A program made the position numbers and the translations under genes. A stretch of 64,000 nt of DNA from Carboxydothermus pertinax (lineage in GTDB: Bacteria; Bacillota; Z-2901; Carboxydothermales; Carboxydothermaceae). The notes beneath the pieces are model-generated. The model was not told where the DNA came from. It made no database searches and was given only the letters and a program-made list of their open reading frames with translations. Numbering within the stretch: position 1 is the first letter of the stretch; every line of letters begins with the position of its first letter. The stretch is taken from the NCBI RefSeq assembly GCF_001950255.1, contig NZ_BDJK01000011.1:20142-84141 (forward strand). The letters are read 5' to 3'. Positions 1 through 9,561 of this stretch are shown in pieces.

Positions 1-656
1 CGAGCCAGAAGAAAAATTCACGTAAGCTTTTCTGATTCGCTGTCGCCAAGCATAATCCCTAATATTTCCCGGTAACCTCCTTCGTTTACGCCAATAGCAA
101 TTAATACGCCTTGCTGCCGGACACGGCCATCTTCTCTAACTCTTATGACCATTGCATCAACTATGATAAAGAGGTAGCTTTTTTCTCTAAGAGGCCTTAA
201 ATTCCATCTGGTTACAATCGGGTCAAGGTTTTTACAGAGTTCTGAAATTGTAGACTTGGAAAACTCGGTACCGCAAAATTCATAAGTTATTTCTTCTATT
301 TTTCTGGTAGATACGCCATTAAACACCATTTCCATTAATGCCAGTAAAAGTGCCTGTTCGCTTCTCTGGTAACGGCGAAAAATATCAGTAGTAAATTTAC
401 CTTCTCTAAGTCTTGGAACTCTTAAGGTAAGCGTACCTACACGGGTAACTAAATTTCTTGGATAATAGCCATTGCGATAATCTTGTCTTTCGTCAGCTCT
501 TTCGTAAGGGTCAGCTTTGATTTGCTCTTTGGCCTGAGCTTGGAGTATTTGATTAAGCACGGATTCTAAAAGTTTAGCTACTCCTTCATTTTTTGCTCCA
601 TTGAGAAAGAGGTGATGCAAAATTTCGGAATCAATGGTAATATTATATTGAGCCAT
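1..656 (-). pseudogene. IS256-family transposase, 5' part, frame-broken
   Basis: The 212-codon open frame starts at 656 and encodes the N-terminal half of an IS256/mutator transposase (full family length about 400 residues). Family features are the early GNYYPRNL-type segment, the VPRLREG segment, and the VDAM segment near residues 166-169 with the probable first catalytic Asp. The frame ends at a TGA at 18-20, just after the conserved GDSESE motif. Skipping one base restores a family-like continuation, SLREFFFWL, up to the window edge. This is therefore either a degraded copy, a sequencing error or, less likely, a programmed frameshift. A weak ribosome site (GGGATGAG) precedes the ATG. Confidence 0.75.
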
Positions 657-767
657 TTCTCATCCCGAAAGAATGGTTTTTGGTTTGCTCACCTTTAATT
701 CTAACCAGAGGATGGGGATGGCTCAACTTTTTTTAAATTTCCCTTTTTACACAATTATATGGACTTA
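1..767 (-). mobile_element. Partial IS256-family insertion sequence
   Basis: The left edge of the window cuts an insertion element of the IS256 (mutator-type) family, recognised from its transposase. The outer end is probably near 744-767, where an AT-rich stretch containing TTACACAATTATATGGACTT resembles, from recall, the terminal inverted repeats of this family in Firmicutes. The opposite terminus and any target-site duplication lie outside the window, so the boundary is approximate. The element sits downstream of the spoIVA terminator and interrupts no visible gene here. Confidence 0.6.
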
Positions 768-850
768 ACTTTCTGTAAAAGCTTATACCGATATTGTTCC
801 TATGTCTAATAGGCAAAACTTCAAATAAAGCTTAATTAGCATACTCATAC

Positions 851-882
851 AAAAACCCGCTCCCTTTAAAGAGCGGGTTTTT
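851..882 (-). terminator. Rho-independent terminator of spoIVA
   Basis: Inverted repeat AAAAACCCGCTC / GAGCGGGTTTTT with an 8-base loop, directly after the spoIVA stop codon. The minus-strand transcript ends in a U run. A-runs and T-runs flank both sides, so it could act in both directions and insulate spoIVA from the IS element. Confidence 0.85.
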
Positions 883-883
883 G

Positions 884-2362
884 CTAAATTATGATGCAGA
901 TTAAACCGCCGCCGCCGTCGTTGACAATCCGCTGGAGGGTTTCCTGAAGTTTGACCTGGGCATTTTCCGGCATCCGGTGGAGCTTGTTTTGAATACCTTC
1001 CCGTACTAAATCGTGGAGGGATTTACCGAAAATTTCCGACTCCCAGATTTTCTTGGGATTTTCTTCAAACTCTTTTAACATATACTGGACCAGTTCTTCG
1101 CACTGCTTTTCGGTGCCGATAATCGGGGTAATCTCGGTGGTGATATCAGCCCGGATGATATGCATGGACGGAGCACTGGCCCGAAGTCTTACGCCAAAGC
1201 GGTTACCTTGGCGGATTAATTCCGGCTCTTCCAAGTTCATTTCTTCTAGCCGTGGAGTGACTACCCCGTAGCCGGTTTCTTTTACTTCTTTTAAGGCTAT
1301 AGCAACTTTATCGTATTCCTTCTTGGCATAGCTTAATTCTTTCATAAGACGCAGCAGCTCGTGCTCGCCTCTTATAGCATAGCCCGAAACTTCTTCCAGA
1401 ATCCGGTAGAATAAGCCTTCTTTAGCGGCAACTTTGATACTGGCCTGACCAGTACCCATATCAAGGTTCTCTAACTCCACATTGTCAACATATTCATCTT
1501 CCGCAAGCCTAACTACTGCATTATTGACATCTTTTACCTTCTTTACTTGTTTTAATGCCTCGTGTACGGCCTGAGTAAACTTTTCTTTTAACCAGTGGGT
1601 TGCATCTAACTCTTCAATCCACTGCGGAAGGTTAAAGTTGACATCAACCAGCGGAAATTCATATAAAAGATTTTCTAAAAGATTATTTAAATCATTAAGT
1701 CCTAACTCCGCCACATCAACAGGAATTACAGTAACATCATATTTTTGTTCTAATTCTTCCGCTAAGGCTTTGGTTTCTGGAGCATTGGGGTGGGTAGTGT
1801 TTAAAACTATAATAAACGGCTTATCTAATTGTTTTAACTCTTCGACCACCCGTTCTTCCGCCGCCAGGTAGTTTTCCCGGGGGATATCGGTGATGGTGCC
1901 ATCGGTGGTCACTAAAAAAGCCATGGTTGAATGATCCGTAATCACTTTCCGCGTCCCGATTTCCGCCGCTTCGGCAAAAGGAATTTCTTCCTCAAACCAG
2001 GGAGTTAAGACCATCCGCGGACCGTCTTCTTCCTCATAGCCCAAAGCGCCAACTACCGGATAGCCCACCACATCCACCAAACGGACATTGGCTTTTACAC
2101 TGCTATTGATGTTAATTTCAATAGCTTCATTGGGGATGAATTTGGGTTCGGTGGTCATAATCGTTCTTCCGGCACCGCTTTGGGGCAGCTCGTCTTTAGC
2201 CCGTTCCCGATCGTAAACATTTTTAATGTTGGGGAGAATTAATAGTTCCATAAATTTTTTAACCAGGGTGGATTTACCGGTCCGGACCGGTCCTACAGCG
2301 CTAATGTATATGTTGCCGCCGGTTCTTTGGGCAATATCCCGAAATAGATCTACTCTTTCCAT
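884..2362 (-). CDS. spoIVA: Stage IV sporulation protein A (SpoIVA ATPase)
   Basis: SpoIVA is the ATPase that polymerises on the mother-cell face of the forespore outer membrane and forms the basement layer of the spore coat; it is also needed for cortex formation. The protein has 492 residues, the usual family length. A Walker A motif GPVRTGKS lies at residues 24-31 and the DVVGYPVVGALGYEE region follows near residue 100. The C-terminus is glycine-rich and ends in hydrophobic residues (LICIII), the region the family uses for membrane anchoring. A strong ribosome site (AAGGAGG) precedes the ATG by 6 bases and lies in the arm of a long inverted repeat (2371-2452). The gene follows gpsA at 106 bases and ends at a terminator. 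Confidence 0.97.
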   Translation of the reverse strand: MERVDLFRDIAQRTGGNIYISAVGPVRTGKSTLVKKFMELLILPNIKNVYDRERAKDELPQSGAGRTIMTTEPKFIPNEAIEININSSVKANVRLVDVVGYPVVGALGYEEEDGPRMVLTPWFEEEIPFAEAAEIGTRKVITDHSTMAFLVTTDGTITDIPRENYLAAEERVVEELKQLDKPFIIVLNTTHPNAPETKALAEELEQKYDVTVIPVDVAELGLNDLNNLLENLLYEFPLVDVNFNLPQWIEELDATHWLKEKFTQAVHEALKQVKKVKDVNNAVVRLAEDEYVDNVELENLDMGTGQASIKVAAKEGLFYRILEEVSGYAIRGEHELLRLMKELSYAKKEYDKVAIALKEVKETGYGVVTPRLEEMNLEEPELIRQGNRFGVRLRASAPSMHIIRADITTEITPIIGTEKQCEELVQYMLKEFEENPKKIWESEIFGKSLHDLVREGIQNKLHRMPENAQVKLQETLQRIVNDGGGGLICIII

Positions 2363-2370
2363 AAGCTACC

Positions 2371-2452
2371 TCCTTCGCCCTATATATTGAAATTTGTTGA
2401 GGACAAGATAGGTTTTTTTAATATCCTCGCTAATATATATTGGGACGAAGGA
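2371..2452 (-). promoter_or_regulatory. Inverted repeat masking the spoIVA ribosome site
   Basis: On the plus strand, TCCTTCG-CCC-TATATATT (2371-2388) is complementary to AATATATA-TT-GGG-A-CGAAGGA (2432-2452), giving 7+3+8 base pairs with bulges of one and two bases around a 43-base loop. The arm nearest the gene contains most of the spoIVA Shine-Dalgarno sequence. RNA read through from gpsA could therefore hide the ribosome site. No convincing sigma-E promoter was found in the loop. Confidence 0.5.
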
Positions 2453-2468
2453 AGTTTTATTACTTTTT

Positions 2469-3479
2469 TTAAAAATTTAATTCTTCTTTTTTGGCCCGGG
2501 TCATCAAACCAAAAAGCCCTTCCCTGGGGGATAATCCTTCAAAGAGCACTTTATATAATGCTTCGGTAATCGGCATCTCCACGCCTACCTTTTGGGCTAA
2601 CCGGTAAGCCGCCCGGGTAGTTCTTATCCCCTCCACTACCATCTTTATTTCCTTCTGGGTCTCTTCTACCGTTTTTCCTTCACCAATTAATATTCCTGCT
2701 TTATAATTTCTACTATGGCGACTTCCCGCGGTTACAAACAGGTCGCCTAATCCGGATAGTCCCATAAAGGTTTCCTTTTTAGCTCCCAGTTTAATTCCAA
2801 TGCGGGTAATTTCTATTAAACCCCGGGTGATTAAAGCAGCCCTGGTGTTGTCCCCTAAACCCAATCCGGTGCAGATTCCGGATGCAATAGCAATAATATT
2901 TTTTAAGCTTCCCCCGAGTTCCACTCCTATTAAATCATCATTGGTATAAACGCGAAAATATTCGGTGGCAAAAAGTTCTTGCACCCGGATAAGATTTTCT
3001 CCATTAAACCCGGAAACTACTATCGCCGTTGGAATTCCCCGTCCTACTTCTTCCGCATGACTGGGACCGGATAAAATCGTATAATTTGCCCGATACTCCG
3101 GCATTATCTGGCTAAATACCCCGGACATTGTTAAAAGGCTTCCTTCTTCAATCCCTTTGGCCGTATTAACGAGGACCTGTTGCCGGGTAAAATAGGGGGA
3201 GATATTTTGCAGTAATTCCCGAAATACCTGAGATGGTACTGCCGCCACTACAAAATCTGACCCCTCTAAAGCCATTTTTAAGTCTGTCGTAAAATGAATG
3301 GCTGGGGATAGCTTAACTCCAGAGAGATAGCGGGTATTTTCCCGGGTATTTTTTAAATCTTCAATAAACTCCTTATTTCGCCCCCAGAGGTAAGTATTTA
3401 CCCCCTTTTGGGCTAAAAGATTGGAAAGGGCCGTTCCCCAGCTTCCGGCCCCTAAAACTGCAACTTTTATCGTCTTCAT
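2469..3479 (-). CDS. gpsA: NAD(P)H-dependent glycerol-3-phosphate dehydrogenase
   Basis: GpsA reduces dihydroxyacetone phosphate to sn-glycerol 3-phosphate, the backbone for phospholipids. The 336-residue protein has an N-terminal Rossmann motif GAGSWG (residues 10-15), the AVPSQV segment, and the conserved GGSLKN and GLGDNTRAAL motifs that carry the catalytic Lys and the substrate-binding Arg. It lies 14 bases downstream of plsY, which uses its product, so der-plsY-gpsA probably form one operon. A cytosolic enzyme with no unusual features. Confidence 0.97.
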   Translation of the reverse strand: MKTIKVAVLGAGSWGTALSNLLAQKGVNTYLWGRNKEFIEDLKNTRENTRYLSGVKLSPAIHFTTDLKMALEGSDFVVAAVPSQVFRELLQNISPYFTRQQVLVNTAKGIEEGSLLTMSGVFSQIMPEYRANYTILSGPSHAEEVGRGIPTAIVVSGFNGENLIRVQELFATEYFRVYTNDDLIGVELGGSLKNIIAIASGICTGLGLGDNTRAALITRGLIEITRIGIKLGAKKETFMGLSGLGDLFVTAGSRHSRNYKAGILIGEGKTVEETQKEIKMVVEGIRTTRAAYRLAQKVGVEMPITEALYKVLFEGLSPREGLFGLMTRAKKEELNF

Positions 3480-3493
3480 GGTCTTACCCCTTG

Positions 3494-4084
3494 TTAGCCT
3501 TTTTTCCTGGTACCTATTTTATTTTCGGTACCGGCCATAAGCCTTTTTATATTATCCTGATGGCGGTAAAAAATCATAAGTCCTAAAAATGCTCCAAGAT
3601 AAATTTGTGGTACTTTTAAGCCAAAGAGCAGCATAACCAGTGGGATCGACAATCCGCAGACAATGGAGCCAAGCGATACATAGCGGCTCAAAAGCATTAT
3701 TACCAACCAAATGATAAAAACTACTAAAGCCACTTTTATAGAAGTCATAATCAGTACTCCAAAAGTTGTAGCCACAATCTTTCCGCCCCGAAACTTTAAA
3801 AATATTGAATAAGCATGGCCGATTACCACAAAAAATGAAGCGGTAAGCGCTCCCCGCTCCCCGGCTAAAAGAAAGCCTAAATAAACGGCCAGCATTCCTT
3901 TGCCCACATCCCCTAAGGCAGTAATAGCTCCAGGGTAGGGCCCAAGGTTTCGGTAAACGTTAGTGGCCCCAATATTCCCGCTTCCCCTTTTGGTAATGTC
4001 AACTCCCCAGAGAAATTTTGAGGTGAGATAGCCAAAGGGTATTGAGCCCAGTAAATAAGCAATTAAACTTGCCAAAATAATCAA
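3494..4084 (-). CDS. plsY: Acyl-phosphate:glycerol-3-phosphate acyltransferase PlsY
   Basis: PlsY is the membrane enzyme that acylates position 1 of glycerol 3-phosphate using acyl-phosphate. The protein has 196 residues and several predicted transmembrane segments. The signature GSGNIGATN is at residues 34-42, followed by the conserved [14 protein letters not shown] segment near residue 95. The start overlaps the end of der by 4 bases, a typical translationally coupled arrangement. Pairing with gpsA puts the first two steps of phosphatidic acid synthesis together; a PlsC homologue lies at 11539-12090. Confidence 0.96.
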   Translation of the reverse strand: MIILASLIAYLLGSIPFGYLTSKFLWGVDITKRGSGNIGATNVYRNLGPYPGAITALGDVGKGMLAVYLGFLLAGERGALTASFFVVIGHAYSIFLKFRGGKIVATTFGVLIMTSIKVALVVFIIWLVIMLLSRYVSLGSIVCGLSIPLVMLLFGLKVPQIYLGAFLGLMIFYRHQDNIKRLMAGTENKIGTRKKG

Positions 4085-5403
4085 GTGGTTCGCCCCCGCT
4101 CCCGCAAAAGAAATCTAATCGTCGTTCCTTCAAAACCGAAATTTTGCCGGAAAACGTTTTCTAAATACCTTAAATACGAAAAATGCATTAATTCCGCATC
4201 GTTCACAAAAAGGGCAAAGGTTGGCGGCTTGGTTTCCACCTGGGTAACATAAAAAATCTTCAAAGGCCTTCCCCGGTCGGTTGGGGGCGGATTTAAAAGT
4301 ACTGCCTCCCGTAAAATTTGATTTAAAAGGCTGGTAGACACCCTTTTTTGGTGCTCAAAAGCTACCTGGTTTACCAGTTCCATTAATTTATGAAGCCTTT
4401 GTCCCGTTTTAGCCGAAACAAAAATAATTGGAGCATACTTTAAGAAGCCTAATTCAAAATAAATATGTTCCCGATAGCGGTCAGCAGTTTTCGCATCTTT
4501 TTCTATCAGATCCCACTTATTTACTACGATAATAACCCCCCGGCCGTTTTCATGGATTAAACCGGCAATTTTTGTATCCTGCTCGGTTATTCCCTCTTCC
4601 GCTGAAATCATAAGCAGTGCTACATCCGCCCGGCGGATCGCTTTAATAGAACGATTGACGCTGTACTTTTCTAAGTCTTCCTCAATCCTACTTTTCCGCC
4701 GCATCCCCGCGGTATCGATTAGTAGATACGGTCGGCCCTGATACCATAGGGGAGTGTCAATGGCATCCCGGGTAGTTCCGGGAATATCAGACACTACCAC
4801 CCGTTCTTCCCCCAGTAAAGCGTTTACCAGAGACGATTTACCTACATTGGGCCTCCCTACTACAGCAATTTTTACTACTGGATCATCTTCTTCATAATCT
4901 TCAGGAAAATTAAGTTTAGAAATCACAAGGTCTAAAAGATCTCCTATATTTGCACCACTTGCCGCTGAAATGGGCACCGGATCTCCTAAGCCTAAGCGGT
5001 ATAAATCATAAAAATTAGTTGGCGGATTTAAATAATCATCTACTTTATTAGCTACCAAGATTACTGGTTTATCTGATTTTCGTAAATTTTTTGCTACTAT
5101 TTCATCAGTAGGGGTAACCCCCTCCCGACTATCACAGACAAATAAAATTAGATCTGATTCTTCAATAGCTTTTTCGATTTGTTCCCGCACTTTTGTGGTA
5201 ATAATGTCTTCCGCAAACTCCAAGCCACCGGTGTCAATAAGGTCAAAAACTTTGCCCTGCCACTCCGCTTCACTGTATAATCGATCCCGGGTAACTCCAG
5301 GGGTATCTTCGACAATAGCAATTCGCTCGCCCACAATGCGATTAAACAGGGTTGACTTACCTACATTTGGTCTACCGACTATTGCTACCACTGGCTTTTT
5401 CAT
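4081..5403 (-). CDS. der: Ribosome biogenesis GTPase Der (EngA)
   Basis: Der is an essential GTPase with two tandem G domains that acts in maturation of the 50S ribosomal subunit. Both GRPNVGKS P-loops are present (about residues 8-15 and 182-189), with DTPG and DTAGMRRK G3 motifs and NKVD and NKWD G4 motifs. The C-terminal part matches the KH-like domain. Length (440) is normal. It follows the radical-SAM gene at 5408 by 4 bases and overlaps plsY. Confidence 0.98.
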   Translation of the reverse strand: MKKPVVAIVGRPNVGKSTLFNRIVGERIAIVEDTPGVTRDRLYSEAEWQGKVFDLIDTGGLEFAEDIITTKVREQIEKAIEESDLILFVCDSREGVTPTDEIVAKNLRKSDKPVILVANKVDDYLNPPTNFYDLYRLGLGDPVPISAASGANIGDLLDLVISKLNFPEDYEEDDPVVKIAVVGRPNVGKSSLVNALLGEERVVVSDIPGTTRDAIDTPLWYQGRPYLLIDTAGMRRKSRIEEDLEKYSVNRSIKAIRRADVALLMISAEEGITEQDTKIAGLIHENGRGVIIVVNKWDLIEKDAKTADRYREHIYFELGFLKYAPIIFVSAKTGQRLHKLMELVNQVAFEHQKRVSTSLLNQILREAVLLNPPPTDRGRPLKIFYVTQVETKPPTFALFVNDAELMHFSYLRYLENVFRQNFGFEGTTIRFLLRERGRTT

Positions 5404-5407
5404 CTTT

Positions 5408-6703
5408 TCACCTCCCGAAGTGTTTAATTACTGAAATGAGTTCCCGAGGTGTTAAAACCGGATAAACGGGCATTTTTAAGCGTAACGCAACCTCTTCAAT
5501 GGTTAAATCATCTAAAAAGCGATTTTCTCCTTCTTTTACCATTATATCGGGAATTATTAGATAATCAAAGCTTTTAGGCAAAACTTCCCGTAAAATATCC
5601 TGTCCGGTCAAAAGGCCGGCCACAGTTACTTCCGGGCCAAATAGGCCATTTTCTAACGGAAGCAAAGTAATATTTAAACCAGGTACTTGATTTAACCTTT
5701 CAATAAAAGGAGCTAAAATTTTAGCTCCCAGAATACCAGTTACAAGTCCAACTCTTTGGGGTGTAACTTCCTGAGGAAGATTTTTTAAAATTCTTTTCAT
5801 TTTATCAATAAAATCTCTGGCAATACCAACACCATTTTCATACTGGGGAAAACCTTCGTAAAAATCCTTTCCGGGAAATTTTTTATCAGCTAAAAGGAAA
5901 AATTCATCCGAAGGGTAAATCAATCTTGTCCCGAGTTCCTTTTTTAATTGGCGGCCATATTTTAAAGCAAGATTTACAACCTCTTTTGCCTCGCTGCTGG
6001 TAAACCGGCGTAAGTTTTTATTTTGGCGAAAACGGGTTAGCCCTACCGGTACCAGAGCAATAGACTGAACCGCCGGGAAAAATTTTATTAGGTCCGTTAT
6101 ACTCTTCTTTAAAATCTCACCATCATTAATTCCCGGAACTAAAACTAACTGCAAATGAAAAGAAATTCCGTTTTGGGCTAAAAGTTCAAGTTTGTTTAAG
6201 ATATCCCCGGCTTTTTTATTTCCTAAAAGCAAAGCCCTTACCTTGGGATCGGTAGCGTGTACTGAAATATAAAGGGGCGAAAGCCGCTCTTTAATTATCC
6301 TATGAAAATCCGCACCGCTTAAGTTAGTTAAGGTAATATAATTTCCGTGGAGAAAGGATAAGCGAAAGTCGTCATCTTTAATATAAAGACTACTTCTTAG
6401 CCCTTGAGGAAGCTGTCTTACAAAACAAAAAAGGCAGTGGTTTTCACATTCTCTGATTCCATCAAAAACAGGCGTTTCAAATATAAGTCCTAGCTCTTCC
6501 AAAAAAGGGTTTTTAACTTTTATTTCTCGAATTTGTCCGTCTATTCCCCGAATTTTAAGAACAAAACTTTTCTTTAAAGTTAACATTTTGTACTGAATAT
6601 AATCTAAAAGCTGTTGTCCATTTATTTCTAAAAGTTCGTCTCCGGGTAAAATCCCAAGTTTAAAAGCTATGCTTTCGGGTAAAACTTCGCAGATCTTTGC
6701 CAT
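5408..6703 (-). CDS. PDZ-like/radical SAM DUF512 protein
   Basis: The 431-residue protein starts with a PDZ-like domain (about residues 1-65) and then has a CX3CX2C radical-SAM cluster motif (C86, C90, C93 in ECENHCLFC). The C-terminal half corresponds to the DUF512 region. This matches the TIGR03279-type 'putative FeS oxidoreductase' family, widespread in Clostridia and cyanobacteria and almost always next to der, as here. The reaction is unknown. The Cys triad is intact, so S-adenosylmethionine cleavage is plausible. The ribosome site upstream of the ATG is weak (AGTAGGGATT). Confidence 0.85.
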   Translation of the reverse strand: MAKICEVLPESIAFKLGILPGDELLEINGQQLLDYIQYKMLTLKKSFVLKIRGIDGQIREIKVKNPFLEELGLIFETPVFDGIRECENHCLFCFVRQLPQGLRSSLYIKDDDFRLSFLHGNYITLTNLSGADFHRIIKERLSPLYISVHATDPKVRALLLGNKKAGDILNKLELLAQNGISFHLQLVLVPGINDGEILKKSITDLIKFFPAVQSIALVPVGLTRFRQNKNLRRFTSSEAKEVVNLALKYGRQLKKELGTRLIYPSDEFFLLADKKFPGKDFYEGFPQYENGVGIARDFIDKMKRILKNLPQEVTPQRVGLVTGILGAKILAPFIERLNQVPGLNITLLPLENGLFGPEVTVAGLLTGQDILREVLPKSFDYLIIPDIMVKEGENRFLDDLTIEEVALRLKMPVYPVLTPRELISVIKHFGR

Positions 6704-6717
6704 ATAAATCCCTACTT

Positions 6718-7086
6718 TTATGGAGTGTTTTCTTTCAAATTATCTTTTAATTGATTTAACTCTGTCAAGATAATATTGCTAAGTGCTTTAAGTTTTTTTT
6801 CCCGAAAGCCACCAAAATTAAAACGCCAAAATATAAATTCAATAGTTTTGAGATTAGGGTTTAAATCCAACGTTAAAACTTGCGTTTTCTTCCCAATTAA
6901 ATCCATAAAATTATTAATAATGGTCTTTAAAAGGCTATCCTCAAAGGTCGAAATTGCTAAAACTTCTACCCCCAAAAGCTCAGCAAATTTATATAAAACA
7001 TTCTTATTTACTTCCTGAGTATTATTAAATAAAAAGCTTGCTAAATCTTTTAATACCATTGGACTACGGCAAAGAAGAATTAACAT
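6718..7086 (-). CDS. Small protein, possible divergent DUF3189 member
   Basis: A 122-residue protein with no confident family. Its start overlaps the end of the upstream DUF3189 gene by 23 bases, so the two are probably translationally coupled. It begins with a hydrophobic strand (MLILLCRSP) and has a Lys/Asn/Leu-rich C-terminus. DUF3189 genes sometimes occur as pairs and this may be a diverged second copy, but it lacks the N-terminal HCYGG signature, so that is only an inference. Confidence 0.55.
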   Translation of the reverse strand: MLILLCRSPMVLKDLASFLFNNTQEVNKNVLYKFAELLGVEVLAISTFEDSLLKTIINNFMDLIGKKTQVLTLDLNPNLKTIEFIFWRFNFGGFREKKLKALSNIILTELNQLKDNLKENTP

Positions 7087-7528
7087 TGAATTTCTCCTTG
7101 ATTTTTTTTACTTCGGCGGTAAATTTGTGATAGGTTTTACGTGTCCCCCAAAGAACAAGCGGACGGCCTAAAAAAATAAGTTTTAATCTTCTTGATAAAA
7201 AACCTCCAATCTTCATGGGAAGATTTACATACGTCACAGCATTTACTACCAGTATCTTTTCCGCAAACTTTGTAGCAAGGTATTTTAATACTGGCTCCAC
7301 AACTAAATTAAGCGACCTGCGTCCTAACACATATACGTCATTACCAAATTCATCTCGACCACAGTAAAAAAAAGCTCCGTGTTCTTCCCCTTCCTGTTTT
7401 TCATAGAGGGGCATATTCATAATTTCGTAACTTGAAGGAATTCGCTCCATCGGCAAATGTCCCAAGTGAATCGCCGCCATAACTACCGACGAATGGGCAC
7501 CGCCATAACAGTGATAAATTATTTTCAT
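7064..7528 (-). CDS. DUF3189 family protein
   Basis: A 154-residue protein starting MKIIYHCYGGAHSS, the signature of DUF3189, a family of unknown function found in spore-forming Firmicutes. The motif has Cys and His residues (HCYGGAHS) that could bind metal or serve in catalysis, followed by a conserved GRDEFGNDVYVLGRR segment near residue 81. It lies between spoIIP upstream and the der cluster downstream. The ribosome site is GAAGGGG. Presumed cytosolic. Confidence 0.75.
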   Translation of the reverse strand: MKIIYHCYGGAHSSVVMAAIHLGHLPMERIPSSYEIMNMPLYEKQEGEEHGAFFYCGRDEFGNDVYVLGRRSLNLVVEPVLKYLATKFAEKILVVNAVTYVNLPMKIGGFLSRRLKLIFLGRPLVLWGTRKTYHKFTAEVKKIKEKFNVNSSLP

Positions 7529-7548
7529 ATCTTATCCCCTTCAAGTGG

Positions 7549-7578
7549 AGCGGGATGGGGTAACCCATCCCGCTTTTT
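7549..7578. terminator. Strong hairpin after spoIIP
   Basis: A perfect 11-base-pair inverted repeat (AGCGGGATGGG / CCCATCCCGCT) lies between the spoIIP stop codon and the next gene. The T run follows it only on the plus strand; the minus-strand copy lacks a U tract. It may be a weak terminator or mRNA-stabilising stem for spoIIP, or a terminator for antisense RNA. Confidence 0.55.
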
Positions 7579-7579
7579 G

Positions 7580-8761
7580 CTATTTATTTTCGCCTTGGTC
7601 TTCCTTCTTTTCCTTATTCCGGGGAGCTATAGTGCTGGTTACTTCCCGGGAGATAAAACTCCCTAACCGTTCTTTAGCTCCTGCTAAGCTTCCGGTACTA
7701 ATTAACAGGAATGCTCCCCCTAAAATTAAGGCGGCAATTAGCACGATAAAAAAGTTTCGCCAGGCTCCAGGAGTTTTTGCAATATCTGAACGCACACCGC
7801 CGGGAGTACCCCTGGCCCCAGGAATAGAAGTGGTAATGCCCAGGACTTTAGGAACAGCGTCAGCAAACATTTGTACCCCTTTTTCTGCTTCACTCCGCCT
7901 ATTGGTATGGGTTCCCACTTCTAGTAAAAGGGCCGTTGGCATTAAATCTTGATTATAGTTGCCCTTCCCAATAAAAATGCCCTTGACGAGGCCAGGATGG
8001 GTTTTATCTACGTACGCTTTCATCTTTCGGGCAAAATCTAAGTTTGCCGCCATTTGTGGATTTTGCCGGCCTACCACCAAGCGGATTTTTGTTACTTTTT
8101 GCCCCTGAATATTTTTTTCGTAAAAATCCGGATCAGGTACCGCATCCCGGTGGACATCTAACATGGCAATTGGCCGTTTTTTCATTAAACGTACCGCCGT
8201 CCGCCGGGAGCGGTGGTAGGCATTGGCATCGTGAGGATCGTGGGGAGTACGATCATAGTTCACCTTTATCCCCATCCGGCTTAATTTATCGGCTAAAGCA
8301 GCACCAACTTTGTAGATACCTCCCCGGGCAGGGATGTTGGCTTTGCCATCGGAAGGGGCATACGCCTCATCGGTATGGGTATGATAAATTGCAACGGTTC
8401 CCTTTTTAGCGGGAGTTGTCCCGGCAGGCAACACCACCCGGTCAAAGTACTCTTTATACCCAACTAAAGTTTGGTCTTTTCCTAAATCCCGAGCATAAGC
8501 CCGGTCGTGGTTCACCCGGATAATTTTATAATGGTGGTCATCTTCCGCAATTAACTCATCTCCCACTTCCACCTGGCGGGCCATCTTGTCGATTACTCGA
8601 CCCTGTTCATCGTAAATAGTTACATAAAAAGAGCCGCTATGGTCAGAGATTTGCTCTTTTATATCTGCGGTATAGTACCTTTCTGCGTATACCGGAAGGG
8701 GGAACAAAAAGATTAAAGCAAGGATGATGTAAATAATTAAGTTATTTATTTTCTTTTTCAT
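7580..8761 (-). CDS. spoIIP: Stage II sporulation protein P (SpoIIP)
   Basis: SpoIIP is the amidase/endopeptidase that, with SpoIID and SpoIIM, remodels septal peptidoglycan to drive engulfment. The 393-residue protein has an N-terminal membrane or signal segment (about residues 8-26), the zinc amidase motifs HTHTDEAY (near 128) and DVHRDAVPD (near 202), and the late LLEVGTHTN motif with catalytic Glu. A second hydrophobic segment lies near residue 335. It starts inside the end of the DUF1614 gene (20-base overlap). spoIIM is at 41894-42508; spoIID is not in the window. Confidence 0.95.
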   Translation of the reverse strand: MKKKINNLIIYIILALIFLFPLPVYAERYYTADIKEQISDHSGSFYVTIYDEQGRVIDKMARQVEVGDELIAEDDHHYKIIRVNHDRAYARDLGKDQTLVGYKEYFDRVVLPAGTTPAKKGTVAIYHTHTDEAYAPSDGKANIPARGGIYKVGAALADKLSRMGIKVNYDRTPHDPHDANAYHRSRRTAVRLMKKRPIAMLDVHRDAVPDPDFYEKNIQGQKVTKIRLVVGRQNPQMAANLDFARKMKAYVDKTHPGLVKGIFIGKGNYNQDLMPTALLLEVGTHTNRRSEAEKGVQMFADAVPKVLGITTSIPGARGTPGGVRSDIAKTPGAWRNFFIVLIAALILGGAFLLISTGSLAGAKERLGSFISREVTSTIAPRNKEKKEDQGENK

Positions 8762-9485
8762 TTTCCTTCACCTCCCCGGTAATACCTAAACTGCTGGTTA
8801 GCTCAGGTTCAGGGTTTTTTAATCCCTCTAAAAGTTTGGAATCCCGGTTTTCAGTATCAGGACCCCTTTGCAACCGTTCCCGGACTTCCCCAAACACTTC
8901 CGCCAGTAAAACTGCCAAAATACCCGCTACTACTATCCCGTCAAAGGCACCACCACCGCCTAAATCAACCCGTCCCGGGGTGTTGGTGGTAAATAAGTAA
9001 AATAAGTGGAAAAGATCGTTTAAGATTAAACCTAAAGTTGCAGCGATAAAAGCTCCCCGCCGCGAACGGCCAGCAAGATACCCAACCACTGCTGCTACTA
9101 CCGGAGCTACATACAGGGGATCTAACATTTCAAACCGGCCTGCCGGCTCCACATTTCCCCGCATCAATACAGCAGTAATAAAGTAAACCGCTATCGCCGC
9201 AACTACCGAACCAATTAATGCCCGTACCCACTCTTTGGTGGAACCGGCTTTATAGATTAAGTACCCAGCAATTATTAGAGGGATGATCCCCCCGCCTAAG
9301 TTTAAAGAAAAGGTTATCCTGCCTCTAAAAAGGGTCAAATCAATAAAACTTCCAACAATCATTAAGCCTATTAAAATCAATGCTTCCCGGTCCGAAAGCT
9401 TCATCCGGTCTAATACCCGGTGCATAAGTCCAAAAAATATTAAAGCAACCAGTACCACCAGTAGAATAGTACCTAACGAAAACAT
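8742..9485 (-). CDS. DUF1614 membrane protein
   Basis: A multi-pass membrane protein with about seven hydrophobic segments and a charged, Glu-rich cytosolic tail of about 45 residues. It matches the DUF1614 family; the GGGGAFDGIVVAG motif near the C-terminal end of the membrane part is typical. Function unknown; the family commonly sits beside spoIIP in Clostridia. The ATG at 9485 is preferred. A TTG at 9506 extends the frame but sits within the GGAGGG ribosome site. ATG spacing is somewhat long (about 13 bases), so the start is uncertain. Confidence 0.75.
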   Translation of the reverse strand: MFSLGTILLVVLVALIFFGLMHRVLDRMKLSDREALILIGLMIVGSFIDLTLFRGRITFSLNLGGGIIPLIIAGYLIYKAGSTKEWVRALIGSVVAAIAVYFITAVLMRGNVEPAGRFEMLDPLYVAPVVAAVVGYLAGRSRRGAFIAATLGLILNDLFHLFYLFTTNTPGRVDLGGGGAFDGIVVAGILAVLLAEVFGEVRERLQRGPDTENRDSKLLEGLKNPEPELTSSLGITGEVKENEKENK

Positions 9486-9513
9486 GCCATTAATCACTCC
9501 CTCCAAAGATGCA

Positions 9514-9551
9514 AAATAAAAAGGCTAACTCATTAAATAGAGTTAGCCCTT
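9514..9551 (-). terminator. Rho-independent terminator of ispH-rpsA
   Basis: Inverted repeat GGCTAACTC / GAGTTAGCC (9523-9531 and 9540-9548) followed on the minus strand by a U-rich run. It lies directly after the ispH-rpsA stop codon and separates that operon from DUF1614-spoIIP. Confidence 0.85.
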
Positions 9552-9561
9552 TAACAAATTT

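Noticed and set aside
2387-2569. A small plus-strand frame between gpsA and spoIVA
   Set aside because: It overlaps gpsA and consists mostly of AT-rich intergenic sequence without a ribosome site.
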